Assembly (NCBI GenBank): GCA_050295975.1
Contig: JBNKQR010000002.1
Coordinates: 1-64,000 of the forward strand
Source of the DNA: JAPHTQ01 sp050295975
Lineage (GTDB): Bacteria; Pseudomonadota; Gammaproteobacteria; Thiohalomonadales; Thiohalomonadaceae
DNA length: 64,000 nucleotides
Direction: 5' to 3'
In this document: positions 44,640 to 53,573 of the stretch, in pieces
How positions within the stretch are numbered: position 1 is the first letter of the stretch
How the letters are laid out: every line of letters begins with the position of its first letter
Program-made: the position numbers and the translations under genes
Notes under the pieces: generated by a model
The model's input: the letters and a program-made list of their open reading frames with translations, nothing else
Told to the model about the DNA's origin: nothing
Database searches by the model: none

Positions 44640-45230
44640 TCACTCCAACCGATACTCAATCGGCAGCACGAAATCCCACTCATCACGTTTCAGCTCGGCG
44701 GGAAACGGCATCAAGCCGCTGAGACTGGCAACCAGATCCATCGCTGCCCGATCGAGTTCGGGATATCCGGAACTGAGTGATACGTGAAGGTCGCGAATCG
44801 TGCCCGCCGCATTAACCGTAAACGCCAGTTCTACCGTACCCTGCCAGTGCATACGCCGCGCTTTTGCCGGGTAACGCTTGCGCGCTTCGATGGCACTACG
44901 CAGGGCATTACGGTAATCGCTCTCTGAACGTTCGGCTACCTTACTCTCGCTACTGGGCGGTACCGGTGGCAATAGCGGCGATGGCTGATCCTCTTCTGGC
45001 TTCTTCTCTGCCGGTGCCTTCTTCTTTACCGTTTTCGGTGCAGCGGCTTTTGGCGGCGGGGGAGGTGGCGGCAGTGCTGCCGGTTTCGGTTTAATCGCCG
45101 CAAACATCGCTAGTTGCAGCGGAAGCTGTGGTGGCGGTTCTTCAAAAGAGCGGAAGTTGCCCCACACGGCGATCACAATCGTCAGGTGTACTGTTGCAGA
45201 GATCAGCAGACCAAGGTGGATCGGTTTCAT
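44640..45230 (-). CDS. tonB: TonB-like energy transducer
   Basis: 196 residues. N-terminal membrane helix (IHLGLLISATVHLTIVIAVW), Pro/Lys-rich linker (PPPPPPPKAAAPKTVKKKAP) and a TonB C-terminal domain (YPAKARRMHWQGTVELAFTV; LHVSLSSGYPELDRAAMDLV). Spans the periplasm to energise the receptor encoded upstream. Start overlaps the exbD stop by 4 bases. Confidence 0.92.
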   Translation of the reverse strand: MKPIHLGLLISATVHLTIVIAVWGNFRSFEEPPPQLPLQLAMFAAIKPKPAALPPPPPPPKAAAPKTVKKKAPAEKKPEEDQPSPLLPPVPPSSESKVAERSESDYRNALRSAIEARKRYPAKARRMHWQGTVELAFTVNAAGTIRDLHVSLSSGYPELDRAAMDLVASLSGLMPFPAELKRDEWDFVLPIEYRLE

Positions 45231-45604
45231 TGGGCAGGCAGGGTAAGAATCGTCAACCGTTGCAGCTTGTGTGCCTTGAGTTTGTCGATCACCTGCACAA
45301 AGCTGTTGAAGGCAACACTACGATCAACGCCGAGCTGTATCGCCTGCTCTGCATCCACTTCAGATAGCTTTCTATCCAATCCTTCCAGCGTGATCGCGGC
45401 ACCATCAAAATGTAACGCGCCATTTTTATCGATGCTGATCTCAACAATTTGATCGCCACTGGCTGGCGCGGCGCTCTCGGCTTTGGGCAGATCAAAATCG
45501 ATCCCTTCACGGGCGATGAATGTGGCAGTCATAAGAACGATGGCGAGCAACACCAACATGATGTCGATGAAGGGGATCACGTTAATCTGATCGAAACGCT
45601 TCAT
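45227..45604 (-). CDS. exbD: Biopolymer transport protein ExbD
   Basis: 125 residues from ATG 45604. The frame runs 45 codons further into exbB, but MKRFDQINVIPFIDIMLVLL is the standard ExbD start, with the proton-path Asp in FIDIML. Forms the motor with ExbB. One base separates it from the exbB stop. Confidence 0.92.
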   Translation of the reverse strand: MKRFDQINVIPFIDIMLVLLAIVLMTATFIAREGIDFDLPKAESAAPASGDQIVEISIDKNGALHFDGAAITLEGLDRKLSEVDAEQAIQLGVDRSVAFNSFVQVIDKLKAHKLQRLTILTLPAQ

Positions 45605-45605
45605 C

Positions 45606-46031
45606 TTAAATCCCTTTCGATGCCTTCCATAGATCTTCGATCTCTTCGATGCGACGCAACAGACCGTTGTAAACAACAATGGAAGGAATCGCCACCACCA
45701 GGCCCAATGCGGTCGCCTTGAGCGCCATCGCCAGACCAAGCATCACCGCACTGGAACTGATATTGCCCTGCTGTCCAATATCGTAAAAGGTTACCAGTAC
45801 GCCTAGCACGGTACCAAGCAGACCCACATAGGGCGCATTTGAACCGATAGTGGCAATGGTGGTAAGGCGTCGACTCAACTCCATCTTCAAACCATCGAGT
45901 CGCGCATAACTATCTATCTTCACCTGTTTGAAAAAGAGGTGTCGTTCAGCGGCAAACCAGACCATGACGAAACTCATGCTACCGAGAGTGATGTACATAA
46001 TCGGGTCGAGCCACGCTTTCAAAAATTCCAC
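45606..46031 (-). CDS. exbB: ExbB/TolQ/MotA-family proton channel
   Basis: 141 residues, three membrane helices. The conserved GSNAPYVGLLGTVLGVLVTF and LGLAMALKATALGLVVAIPS segments identify ExbB. Short version (no long N-terminal extension). Between the receptor and exbD in one operon. Confidence 0.92.
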   Translation of the reverse strand: MEFLKAWLDPIMYITLGSMSFVMVWFAAERHLFFKQVKIDSYARLDGLKMELSRRLTTIATIGSNAPYVGLLGTVLGVLVTFYDIGQQGNISSSAVMLGLAMALKATALGLVVAIPSIVVYNGLLRRIEEIEDLWKASKGI

Positions 46032-46049
46032 GCTGTTATTCTCCCTGGA

Positions 46050-48050
46050 TCAGAAACGGGTGGTAAAACCAAACGAAATCAGGAACGGCAACTGATAGAT
46101 CTCTTTGCGACTGGTGTAGTCGACATTGTAATCGTAACCGCCGACATTATTCTGCGCGTAGGCATTTACCAACTCCATATAGGCGGTGGTGTTTTTGCTG
46201 TAGTGGCGATTCACACGCAGATCGAGGCGATGGTAATCGGGCATCCGCTCCGAGTTAATCTCACCGTAGACCGGAATGTAGCGACCGGGATTGGCGGCAT
46301 CGGGGGTGCTATCGATGATCGGCGAATAGGGTGCCCCGGAGTGGTACCACCACTTGGCACCGATGCTCCACCTTTCGTTCAACTGGTAATCGCCCACAAG
46401 GCTCACCACAACCGGCTGATCATATTCAAAAGGAAAACGCGCGCCGGTCGCGGTATTGATCCGCTCCGCTTTGGAGAGGCTGACCGACAACCAGCCCGAG
46501 AGTTTATCGGTCGCCGCCTTCCGCAGTAACAGTTCCAACCCTTTAGATTCACCCTCACCCTCATTGCTGTAGCGGGTGATCGGATCACTGGTAACCAGTT
46601 TATTGAGCTTTTTGTAATAGGCCTCCGCCTTCCACTCCCAGCCGTTACCCAGTTGATGTTCCAAGCCAACAACATAGTGGTCCGCATTAAACTGCGTCAG
46701 CTCAGGATTACCGAAGACCTTTTCCACCTGAATCATGCTGGGGAACTGGTGGTACTGTCCGGCGCCGATGCTGTAGGTCCAGCCAGGTTGCGGTGTGTAC
46801 TCGGCGCGCAGACGTGGCTCCAGATAGCTCTCTTTCAGGTAATCCTCATGCAACCCAGATAGACCAGCGGTCAGCGCCCATTGATCGTTGGGATACCAGT
46901 TCTCTTCCACATAGAGCATCGACCAGTTCACCGTCACACTGGCCTTACTACCCAGCAGAGTCGCATCGGTGTACTGACAGTTAACATCGAATTCAGTACA
47001 GCCCGGGTCGCGAAAACTCACGTCGTAGTCGGCATTAATATTTGCCACCTCACCACCCACTGCGAGCAGATGATCGCTACCCAGCGGCTTGGTCCAGCGT
47101 GCTCGGCCATACCAGTTATCCATGGTGATGCGTGCATCAGCGGCGGCGGCGGCATGGGTAACCGTCTCATCACCAATATGACTAATACCCAGTGTTAGCC
47201 CATTGCCGCCATGATCCTCTTCCCACACCACACCCTGACTGTTGTATGCGGTGTCATTGCTGTGGTTACCGATTAATACCGGGTCGTTTTCCACTCCGTC
47301 GGCGGTGGCGTCGAGATTCACCTCAACGTTATCGGTCGCACCGTTTGCCTGAAAAGTGACACGGCTGCCATCATCCAGCTTCCATAAATATTTACCCTGG
47401 TAGTCGGTGTACTTGGGGAACTGCACCATGTCGACACCCTGAACATCGATCTGGTCACCCACCAGTAGATCGAGATAGCTCATACGCGCAGCAAAGTAGA
47501 ACGACTGGTTCTCCGTTACCGGTCCCTCAACCAACACCCCCGCCTGCAACATGCTGACGTCCAGGGAGGTGCTAATCATCTCGTCATCGGGATCACGCAG
47601 CTTAACGTCGATCACCGCGCCGGTACTGCCCGCGTACTCTGCACCGAAGGCGGCGGGGTAGAGATCAAAGCTCTCCACCAGTTGCGAATTAAAAACACTA
47701 ATCGCTCCGCCCATGTGAAAGATATATCCAGCGGGCATGAAATCGACGAAATAGAAATTATCTTCGGGGCGTGAGCCACGCACCGCTGGGGCGGCACTGG
47801 CATCATTATTACTCACCACGCCAGGCAGGGTTTGCAGAGCACGTAGCGGATCGCCACCACCTCCTGGCACGGTCGCGGCGCTTTTGCCACCCATGCTGTA
47901 ACCGAGTGGCGGTGCAGCCTCCAGGCTGGAGTCATCCTCGCTATCGGTTATGGTGACCTGTTCCAGCCGATCCGCCTCTTCTGCTTGCGCCGCAACGGCG
48001 ATAAAGAGAAGGACGCTAAAAAGTGTGGCCTCCCTGACCGCTTTATTCAT
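46050..48050 (-). CDS. TonB-dependent outer-membrane receptor
   Basis: 666 residues from ATG 48050, which overlaps the kinase stop codon (ATGA). Signal peptide (ATLFSVLLFIAVAAQAEE), a TonB-box-like EQVTITDSE stretch, plug domain (DPLRALQTLPGVVSNNDASA with AVRGSRPEDNFYFVDFM) and a beta-barrel ending in the C-terminal aromatic ISFGFTTRF. Ligand not identifiable from sequence. It shares an operon with its own ExbB-ExbD-TonB motor and a two-component system, which suggests a dedicated, signal-controlled uptake system. Confidence 0.92.
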   Translation of the reverse strand: MNKAVREATLFSVLLFIAVAAQAEEADRLEQVTITDSEDDSSLEAAPPLGYSMGGKSAATVPGGGGDPLRALQTLPGVVSNNDASAAPAVRGSRPEDNFYFVDFMPAGYIFHMGGAISVFNSQLVESFDLYPAAFGAEYAGSTGAVIDVKLRDPDDEMISTSLDVSMLQAGVLVEGPVTENQSFYFAARMSYLDLLVGDQIDVQGVDMVQFPKYTDYQGKYLWKLDDGSRVTFQANGATDNVEVNLDATADGVENDPVLIGNHSNDTAYNSQGVVWEEDHGGNGLTLGISHIGDETVTHAAAAADARITMDNWYGRARWTKPLGSDHLLAVGGEVANINADYDVSFRDPGCTEFDVNCQYTDATLLGSKASVTVNWSMLYVEENWYPNDQWALTAGLSGLHEDYLKESYLEPRLRAEYTPQPGWTYSIGAGQYHQFPSMIQVEKVFGNPELTQFNADHYVVGLEHQLGNGWEWKAEAYYKKLNKLVTSDPITRYSNEGEGESKGLELLLRKAATDKLSGWLSVSLSKAERINTATGARFPFEYDQPVVVSLVGDYQLNERWSIGAKWWYHSGAPYSPIIDSTPDAANPGRYIPVYGEINSERMPDYHRLDLRVNRHYSKNTTAYMELVNAYAQNNVGGYDYNVDYTSRKEIYQLPFLISFGFTTRF

Positions 48051-49636
48051 GCTGATTCTGCCTCTTGTTGTTGTTTTGCAGGCCAGCGTACGCAGAAACG
48101 TGCACCGCCCAAAATCGATTTGCCGCAACTGACCTTACCGTCGTGGCGCTCTGCAATGCGCCGTACAATGGCAAGACCCAGACCGGATCCACCACTACTG
48201 CGCTCGCGGCTTTCATCGAGACGATAGAATGGGTTGAATACCGCCTCGCACTCCTCCTCCGGGATACCGGGGCCGTCGTCTTCGACACAGACCTCAACTT
48301 CGTCCTCATCGAATTTAAGCGTTACCTTTACCAGACTCTTTGCATAACGTTGTGCATTAGCCAGTAGATTGTTAAAAAGTTTCTCCATCGCCGCTGGATC
48401 AAACATCACTGGTGCATGGACGCCGCCATTCTCCACCACCAGCGCGATGTCGTGGTTGCCACGACGGTGATCCGCAGCACGCTGCTCCAGCCACTGCACC
48501 AGATCCAGTGGTTCAGGGTGGATCGCCAGATCCGGGCGGTCATAACGGGCATGGGTCAACAACTCACCAATCAATCCCTCCAGTTCAACAAGATCACTCT
48601 CCATGCTGCCGAGGTAGCGTTCACGATCCATCTCCTCAGGATGATCACGCAGCATCTCCAGAGCAAAGCGTAACCGCGCTACCGGGGTTTTAAATTCGTG
48701 GGAGACGGCGTGGACCAGCTCCTTCTGACCCTCTATCGATTGCTGAATACTGTCGGCCATCTGATTGAAGGTGGTAGCCAGCAGATGCAGGGTGGATCGC
48801 TTTGGCACCACGGTGCGCACCGTCAGATCCCCTTCACCAAGACGGGTGGCATCGGCCTTAAGCTGTTTTAAATCGCGCCATACTGGACGCAACCAAAAGA
48901 ACGCCATTAACGCGATCAATATGAGCAGTGTCGAAACAAAGGCGACCATGGCGCGCACATTGATCCCATGATCATCTATTGGACCAGCCATCAACACCCA
49001 GTCATCTCGACCAACACGGCCATAATAGATTTCAGGACTCACCTTTCCACCGACACCAATAACCTTGCCCTGATCCAGCAGCGCCCGTTGTTCATCGTTT
49101 AAATTCAGTTCTGCTTCATGCTTCAGCGCCAGGGGGAATCCGAAGTGCGGCGAGAGCTCGCGTAGACCCTGATGCATATCGCTATAGCTTTCCAGGTAAC
49201 GGTGAATCAAATAGGCCGTGCCAGCACCGTCACGATCCGCCTGTTCATGCCGTGATTCACGAGCGGCGTTATAGATGACATATTCACTATCCCCAATGCG
49301 CCAAAGGGCGTAGGCGTAATGCGCACTCTCTCGCGTGTAGGTGTGGCCGTTTTGTTGCAGTGACGCTCTTTCATCTTCACTAATCTGCGGCGAATCGAGT
49401 CGAATCAGTTTCAATTCGCGACCGAAGTGTTGCGCCATCTCTTCCACCCGCGCAGACCACTCACTTTGCGGCAGATCCTTCAGTTCGCGTTCTAACAGAT
49501 AGTAAGTACCGCGATACTGCTCCTCCGCCAGCGCTGTTACCCAGCGGTTGAAAAGCGGCTGGAGTGGGCTGGAAAGAAGCAGTATCAGCAACGGCACCAA
49601 TAGCAGTAGGTAGAGACGCAGAAAGTGTTTTGTCAT
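48047..49636 (-). CDS. Sensor histidine kinase, RstB/EnvZ type
   Basis: 529 residues. Membrane helix near the start (LRLYLLLLVPLLILLLSSPL), a periplasmic region of about 190 residues, a second helix (VAFVSTLLILIALMAFFWL), HAMP with LGEGDLTVRT, the His box HAVSHEFKTPVARLRFALEM and an ATPase domain (DDGPGIPEEE; GGSGLGLAIVRRI). Membrane sensor; its stop overlaps the receptor gene start, and its start overlaps the regulator stop by 4 bases. Confidence 0.93.
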   Translation of the reverse strand: MTKHFLRLYLLLLVPLLILLLSSPLQPLFNRWVTALAEEQYRGTYYLLERELKDLPQSEWSARVEEMAQHFGRELKLIRLDSPQISEDERASLQQNGHTYTRESAHYAYALWRIGDSEYVIYNAARESRHEQADRDGAGTAYLIHRYLESYSDMHQGLRELSPHFGFPLALKHEAELNLNDEQRALLDQGKVIGVGGKVSPEIYYGRVGRDDWVLMAGPIDDHGINVRAMVAFVSTLLILIALMAFFWLRPVWRDLKQLKADATRLGEGDLTVRTVVPKRSTLHLLATTFNQMADSIQQSIEGQKELVHAVSHEFKTPVARLRFALEMLRDHPEEMDRERYLGSMESDLVELEGLIGELLTHARYDRPDLAIHPEPLDLVQWLEQRAADHRRGNHDIALVVENGGVHAPVMFDPAAMEKLFNNLLANAQRYAKSLVKVTLKFDEDEVEVCVEDDGPGIPEEECEAVFNPFYRLDESRERSSGGSGLGLAIVRRIAERHDGKVSCGKSILGGARFCVRWPAKQQQEAESA

Positions 49637-50379
49637 TGTTCCACCTCCGCAACAAACAGATAGCCTGCACCGCGTATCGTCTTGATACGGCGTGGCTCTA
49701 CTGGATCGTCGTTTAATTTCTTTCGCAGACGCGAGATGCGCAAATCAATAGAACGGTCACTGCCGTCGTAACCGATACCACGTACGTTGCGCAGGATGTC
49801 ATCGCGGGAGAGAACCTGACCGGCATTACTGGCCAACAACCAGAGCAGATCGAACTCGGCGGTGGTGAGATTGAGTGACTGGCCTTTAAGTTTTGCTTCA
49901 CGACTACTGCTATCGATCTCAAAATCACCACAAACGAGGTGAGTGGTGGCGTGTATCGTAGAGGGGTGGTTATAGCGACGCATCACAGCACGGATGCGTG
50001 CCAGTAACAGGCGAGGCTCCACCGGCTTGGAGATGTAGTCGTCGGCACCCAGCTCCAGCCCGAGCAACTCATCGATATCTTCATCGCGGGCGGTGAGCAT
50101 CACCACCGGGCCGTCGTAGTCGGGACGAATCGCCCGACAGACACTGAAACCATCGGCACCGGGCAGCATAATATCGAGCAGCACCAGATCGGGCTGCTCA
50201 CGCAGAATGCGCTCTGCCGCCCGATCGCCACGGGTTTCTATATCAACGTGCAGACCGTTCTTTTGCAGGTACTCCTGCACCAACGCTGCCAGTTTCGGAT
50301 CATCCTCAACCAGCAGCAGGCGCGCTCCTGTCCGGTCGTTCTCCGTTGTCCTGTTATCTTCCTGATTCATGGTAAGCAT
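49633..50379 (-). CDS. OmpR-family response regulator, RstA type
   Basis: 248 residues. Receiver domain (LLLVEDDPKLAALVQEYL; phospho-Asp in LVLLDIMLPG) and OmpR/PhoB winged helix (LTTAEFDLLWLLASNAGQVL; RSIDLRISRLRKKLNDDP). First gene of the six-gene TonB operon. The true start may be the Met at 50370 (MNQEDNR). Confidence 0.94.
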   Translation of the reverse strand: MLTMNQEDNRTTENDRTGARLLLVEDDPKLAALVQEYLQKNGLHVDIETRGDRAAERILREQPDLVLLDIMLPGADGFSVCRAIRPDYDGPVVMLTARDEDIDELLGLELGADDYISKPVEPRLLLARIRAVMRRYNHPSTIHATTHLVCGDFEIDSSSREAKLKGQSLNLTTAEFDLLWLLASNAGQVLSRDDILRNVRGIGYDGSDRSIDLRISRLRKKLNDDPVEPRRIKTIRGAGYLFVAEVEQ

Positions 50380-50444
50380 ACTACCCGCACTCGGGTGTAA
50401 CGTTCCATGGTGCTGTTGTAACGCTCTGTATCAAGGAGTACCGC

Positions 50445-50462
50445 CGGGAGCGACTGCTCCCG
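50445..50462. terminator. Hairpin after the 108-residue gene
   Basis: CGGGAGC and GCTCCCG pair perfectly around a 4-base loop, 19 bases past the stop of the minus-strand gene at 50482. No T-run follows. Confidence 0.5.
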
Positions 50463-50481
50463 ACAGCGCGCTATTACCGCA

Positions 50482-50808
50482 TCAGTGGCGGGTTTGCGTA
50501 TCGTCATTCACCTGCCGGTAGAGCTTGCGCAGCTCATCCCACAGCTTTTCATTCGCCTCCTGGGTTTCCCGAATGAGATCTTGCAGCAGCATCGCCGTGA
50601 TCCGGGTGGCGTGCTCCGGTGGGTTTTCGGCTGTCTGCATGATCACTGCCAGGGCATCGGCGCGGATGAGGCGGTCGGTGATGTGGTTGATCAGTGCCTG
50701 AATGGAATGACTCAGGTTGCCGTAGTCGTCATCGTCTTCGCGGACTTGCCAGGAGACGTTACGGCCGGTGGATTGGGGATAGATCACGTTCGTGTTTGCG
50801 TGTGACAT
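50482..50808 (-). CDS. Uncharacterised 108-residue protein behind structured leader
   Basis: 108 residues with a good ribosome site (AAGGAG, 7 bases before ATG). Mostly helical and acidic: a polar N-terminus (GRNVSWQVREDDDDYGNLSH) then SIQALINHITDRLIRADALA and a C-terminal helix rich in Glu/Lys. It recalls small DUF3077-like proteins but I cannot confirm. No signal or membrane segment. Its most notable property is the run of strong hairpins in its upstream region. Confidence 0.6.
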   Translation of the reverse strand: MSHANTNVIYPQSTGRNVSWQVREDDDDYGNLSHSIQALINHITDRLIRADALAVIMQTAENPPEHATRITAMLLQDLIRETQEANEKLWDELRKLYRQVNDDTQTRH

Positions 50809-50863
50809 GGTTTAGCTCCTTGTGCACCGGCGTATTGCCGAATTAATGGAAGCTCAAACCAAA

Positions 50864-51020
50864 GCGGCCCCGACGTCGTGAAGACGGAAGGGCCGCTAGT
50901 CACACAACGGGCGATAATGAACATCGCCGGGTATGTTGTATACTCGATGCAGCCCTAAGGTCTGTCGATACCAGTCTTAGGGTTAGCCGGGTGGAAGGTG
51001 TTAGCGCACCACCATCCGGC
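50864..51020 (-). ncRNA. Candidate structured RNA leader with four hairpins
   Basis: Four stems stand side by side. They are 50864-50896 (GCGGCCC/GGGCCGC with an inner CGTC/GACG), 50910-50928 (GGCGAT/ATCGCC), 50953-50982 (CCCTAAG/CTTAGGG with inner CTG/CAG) and 50986-51020 (GCCGGGTGG..GGTG/CACC..CCATCCGGC). They precede the 108-residue gene by 55 bases. Nothing encodes protein here. It may be a cis-acting leader or a separate RNA; strand is inferred from the downstream gene. The remaining 51021-51197 is AT-rich without visible features. Confidence 0.5.
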
Positions 51021-51197
51021 GCTTTATTTTGAGCGGTGTTGCACTGTTTAAATTAAGGAGAAAGGGAGGGGTGGTCAAGGGAAAAATGCGGCGGAAATGC
51101 AAACAAATATTAAATAAAATTCGAGAAAATCTCTACTTTTAAGAGCGTTTAATGTTTTACGTTGATCCTAAGTGTTCACTAGTTTCTTACTTCACAG

Positions 51198-52943
51198 TTA
51201 TTCAAAAAGTGATTTACCTATACACCAAATTGATTGTCCAAAATTTGAAATCAGTTGTTCGCCCTGCCTAAGGAATGACCGACTTTCGTCGATTCCAGCG
51301 AGCTTTAAAGCGTCGTCAATTTTGGAGCTGGTGGGATGTGCGTCACCCACTCGCATATCATAAGCGCCAACAATTGAGCCAAATATTTTATAGGCCGTAT
51401 CATCTCCAACCTTCTGGGCTAAGATATCTTGAAGAAGCTTATTTGAACCAAGTTTTGCCTTGTCTTTATGCGTAGAAATCTTGCGAAGAGATTGCTTATC
51501 AAGCCGATCTGAGAACACACGGACAAGTTCTTTCGCTAACCTCAGCAATGAAGCCTGATCCTTGCTAGTGAAGCGGGAAATATACTGCATGACTGCGGCA
51601 TCATCTATATCGTGAGTGAATAGAGTAATGTTGTACTCTTGACGGAAACTCGTCTCTAGCATCCGCATGACCTCGAATAGTAATTGTTCAACAGCATGTG
51701 TGGATGCTGGCTGAGCTCTTACTTGTGCTGCTAGCAATTCATTTGAAACCTTCCCATCTGGAACAATGTTGTGAGCAGCCCAAATGTGCTGTTCCCACGC
51801 AACAAGGCGGGCAATATCACAAGCGTACACAGTGATGAAATCTGAAGAGTTGATGCCAAAGTGCGGTACATAACCGGAGGTAGAACGAATACCACCGGTT
51901 TCCGCCGTATACCATTCCAGAGAAAAACCACGATGACTGAGAAGCTCGTTGATTAAACTGGAGCGGAACCAGAGCCACCGACCAATATCTTCATCGTTTA
52001 AGTCGGCAGAAGTCATTCGTGTTCCGTCAGTCTCTACGATGAATTGGGGGAGCGTCTGATCAGCATCTCCCCGAACACGCACGCTATTCCCTTGATGTTC
52101 AATCCATTCGTTTCTCCAAAACTCTCCTTCTATCCGTACACCTTCATGGCCACTTCGATGGCCCCGCGAACGTTCAAAGTCAGTATTGTCATTGTTTTCT
52201 GGCCCCATAACTGGAGCGTCTTCATCTTCGTCAACATCAGTTCGCCAAGTTCGTAACATGGCCCAACTTCCGCCAAAAACATCATCCAAATCGCGAATAC
52301 GAAGCTCAAATCTCCCACCATCTCGCTCTTCTTGCTTATCCACTAGATCCGCATATGCGCTACCTTCAAGTATCGCAACATTTTCTACTCTTTGTCGGTA
52401 GTAAGAGAGACGAAGGGAAAGGTTTCTTGCCGCTAAATAGTCGATGAGAAATTCTCGCTTGATCTCGATCAGTCGATGATGACCATCCTCATCAAACATC
52501 TCACGAGCCACGACAACGAAATTCTCTTCAGGCCTTACCCAGTTTGTTCCTTCCTTTATCAGACGAAGAGCAACAACAAGATCAGGGTTCAATATCCATA
52601 GACTTCCGCCAACTACTGGTTGAGGGTGCTCGAAGACAAGATTAATACCAATTGGTTCTTTGTCGTTATGCTGATATTGCTCAATGGGTGAGTAGTATCC
52701 ATCATCGTAAGCATACGGTTGCACATTGTGACTGATGCCAATACGATGCCAGTCAAGTTGTTCCGCGACTTCACGATGCTCAGGTGGGAACGCAACAGAA
52801 CCACATCCGAAAATATCTCTAACGAAACCTATATACTGAGCGTTACCCTGCTCATCATTGACGTAAGCTCTCAAGGGAACCCAGGTCGCACTGGAGAAGA
52901 TCCTACGAGTTTCTTTGTTAAAAATAATCCAATCTTGATTCAT
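51198..52943 (-). CDS. Large uncharacterised cassette protein (581 aa)
   Basis: 581 residues, not recognised. No signal peptide or membrane segment. The middle region is rich in Trp and acidic residues (FGGSWAMLRTWRTDVDEDED), suggesting a beta-rich domain. The C-terminal part is helical, with IVGAYDMRVGDAHPTSSKID, which looks like an Apea- or HEPN-like end (the RxxxxH-type arrangement R-V-G-D-A-H is present). Such C-termini occur in RNases of defence systems. No ribosome site precedes the ATG, which lies a few bases after a possible attC end. Unusually long for an integron cassette. Confidence 0.65.
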   Translation of the reverse strand: MNQDWIIFNKETRRIFSSATWVPLRAYVNDEQGNAQYIGFVRDIFGCGSVAFPPEHREVAEQLDWHRIGISHNVQPYAYDDGYYSPIEQYQHNDKEPIGINLVFEHPQPVVGGSLWILNPDLVVALRLIKEGTNWVRPEENFVVVAREMFDEDGHHRLIEIKREFLIDYLAARNLSLRLSYYRQRVENVAILEGSAYADLVDKQEERDGGRFELRIRDLDDVFGGSWAMLRTWRTDVDEDEDAPVMGPENNDNTDFERSRGHRSGHEGVRIEGEFWRNEWIEHQGNSVRVRGDADQTLPQFIVETDGTRMTSADLNDEDIGRWLWFRSSLINELLSHRGFSLEWYTAETGGIRSTSGYVPHFGINSSDFITVYACDIARLVAWEQHIWAAHNIVPDGKVSNELLAAQVRAQPASTHAVEQLLFEVMRMLETSFRQEYNITLFTHDIDDAAVMQYISRFTSKDQASLLRLAKELVRVFSDRLDKQSLRKISTHKDKAKLGSNKLLQDILAQKVGDDTAYKIFGSIVGAYDMRVGDAHPTSSKIDDALKLAGIDESRSFLRQGEQLISNFGQSIWCIGKSLFE

Positions 52944-52947
52944 ACGA

Positions 52948-53004
52948 ACTCAACCGAAGATGCGCAACATGGACGACTTTGTTTGAAGGCTGTGTTAGTT
53001 GGAT
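52948..53004 (-). repeat. Possible attC site
   Basis: On the minus strand the site runs from CAACTAACACAGCC to GGTTGAGT; the latter contains GTTGAGT, an exact GTTRRRY core. Internal pairing is weak, so this is a tentative attC for the 127-residue cassette. Confidence 0.4.
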
Positions 53005-53378
53005 ACATTTCTTTTCTCTTCACATCGGAACTCATTGGAAGATATAACACTGTCTGACCACGCTGTGACATTACCAAAACCAACATAGCGACGAATTACC
53101 CCTTTTTCTGGATAAGCTACCTGAATAGTAAAATCAGGGTATAGGGGCGGGCCTCCACGACGATTGTTTAAACGGGACTGTAGTATAAATAGCCCATTCC
53201 ATTTTCCGTATTTTCCTACCAAAGTCCGCAAGACTTCAATCTCAGAGTTCATCGATATCCGATGGGAAGGGACGTGTTCATGAAATACATCAATGATATT
53301 TCCTTCCTCATATAGCTGAACACGAAAGCACTTTTCTTCGCTTCTCAGTTCTTGGCAAATTTTATATTTCTCGTACAT
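52995..53378 (-). CDS. Uncharacterised cassette protein (127 aa)
   Basis: 127 residues, no family recognised. Mixed charge, beta-rich look (EEKCFRVQLYEEGNIIDVFH; LFILQSRLNNRRGGPPLYPD). No signal peptide. The N-terminal ATG lies 40 bases from an attC-like boundary at 53418. Cytosolic, unknown role. Confidence 0.6.
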   Translation of the reverse strand: MYEKYKICQELRSEEKCFRVQLYEEGNIIDVFHEHVPSHRISMNSEIEVLRTLVGKYGKWNGLFILQSRLNNRRGGPPLYPDFTIQVAYPEKGVIRRYVGFGNVTAWSDSVISSNEFRCEEKRNVSN

Positions 53379-53417
53379 GGCGCATACGCTTACTTAGTAT
53401 GTTAGATTTATGCCGGA

Positions 53418-53518
53418 GGCAACGTAATGGATGTAAACCGTATGGCATCGTATTTTCGGTTACATAAGTTGGTTTCATCGTTCAATGGCATTTCCCTCTA
53501 TTATATTGCGGTTATACC
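53418..53518 (-). repeat. attC-like site, long type
   Basis: About 100 bases between GGTATAACCGC and ACGTTGCC on the minus strand. Inner arms ATGTA-ACCG/CGGT-TACAT pair with one bulged base. The ends and flanks (GCCGGA..CAACG, GCGGTTATA) are shared with the sites at 54130 and 56065. Confidence 0.55.
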
Positions 53519-53573
53519 ATGGGAGTGATGAGTTCTCAATTGCCATAAAAAGAACGATAGTTAGGTGCCTTTG

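Noticed and set aside
50986..51020. attC-like GTTAG motifs in the hairpin region
   Set aside because: The stems are too perfect and are arranged as separate hairpins; no paired core sites as in the array to the right.
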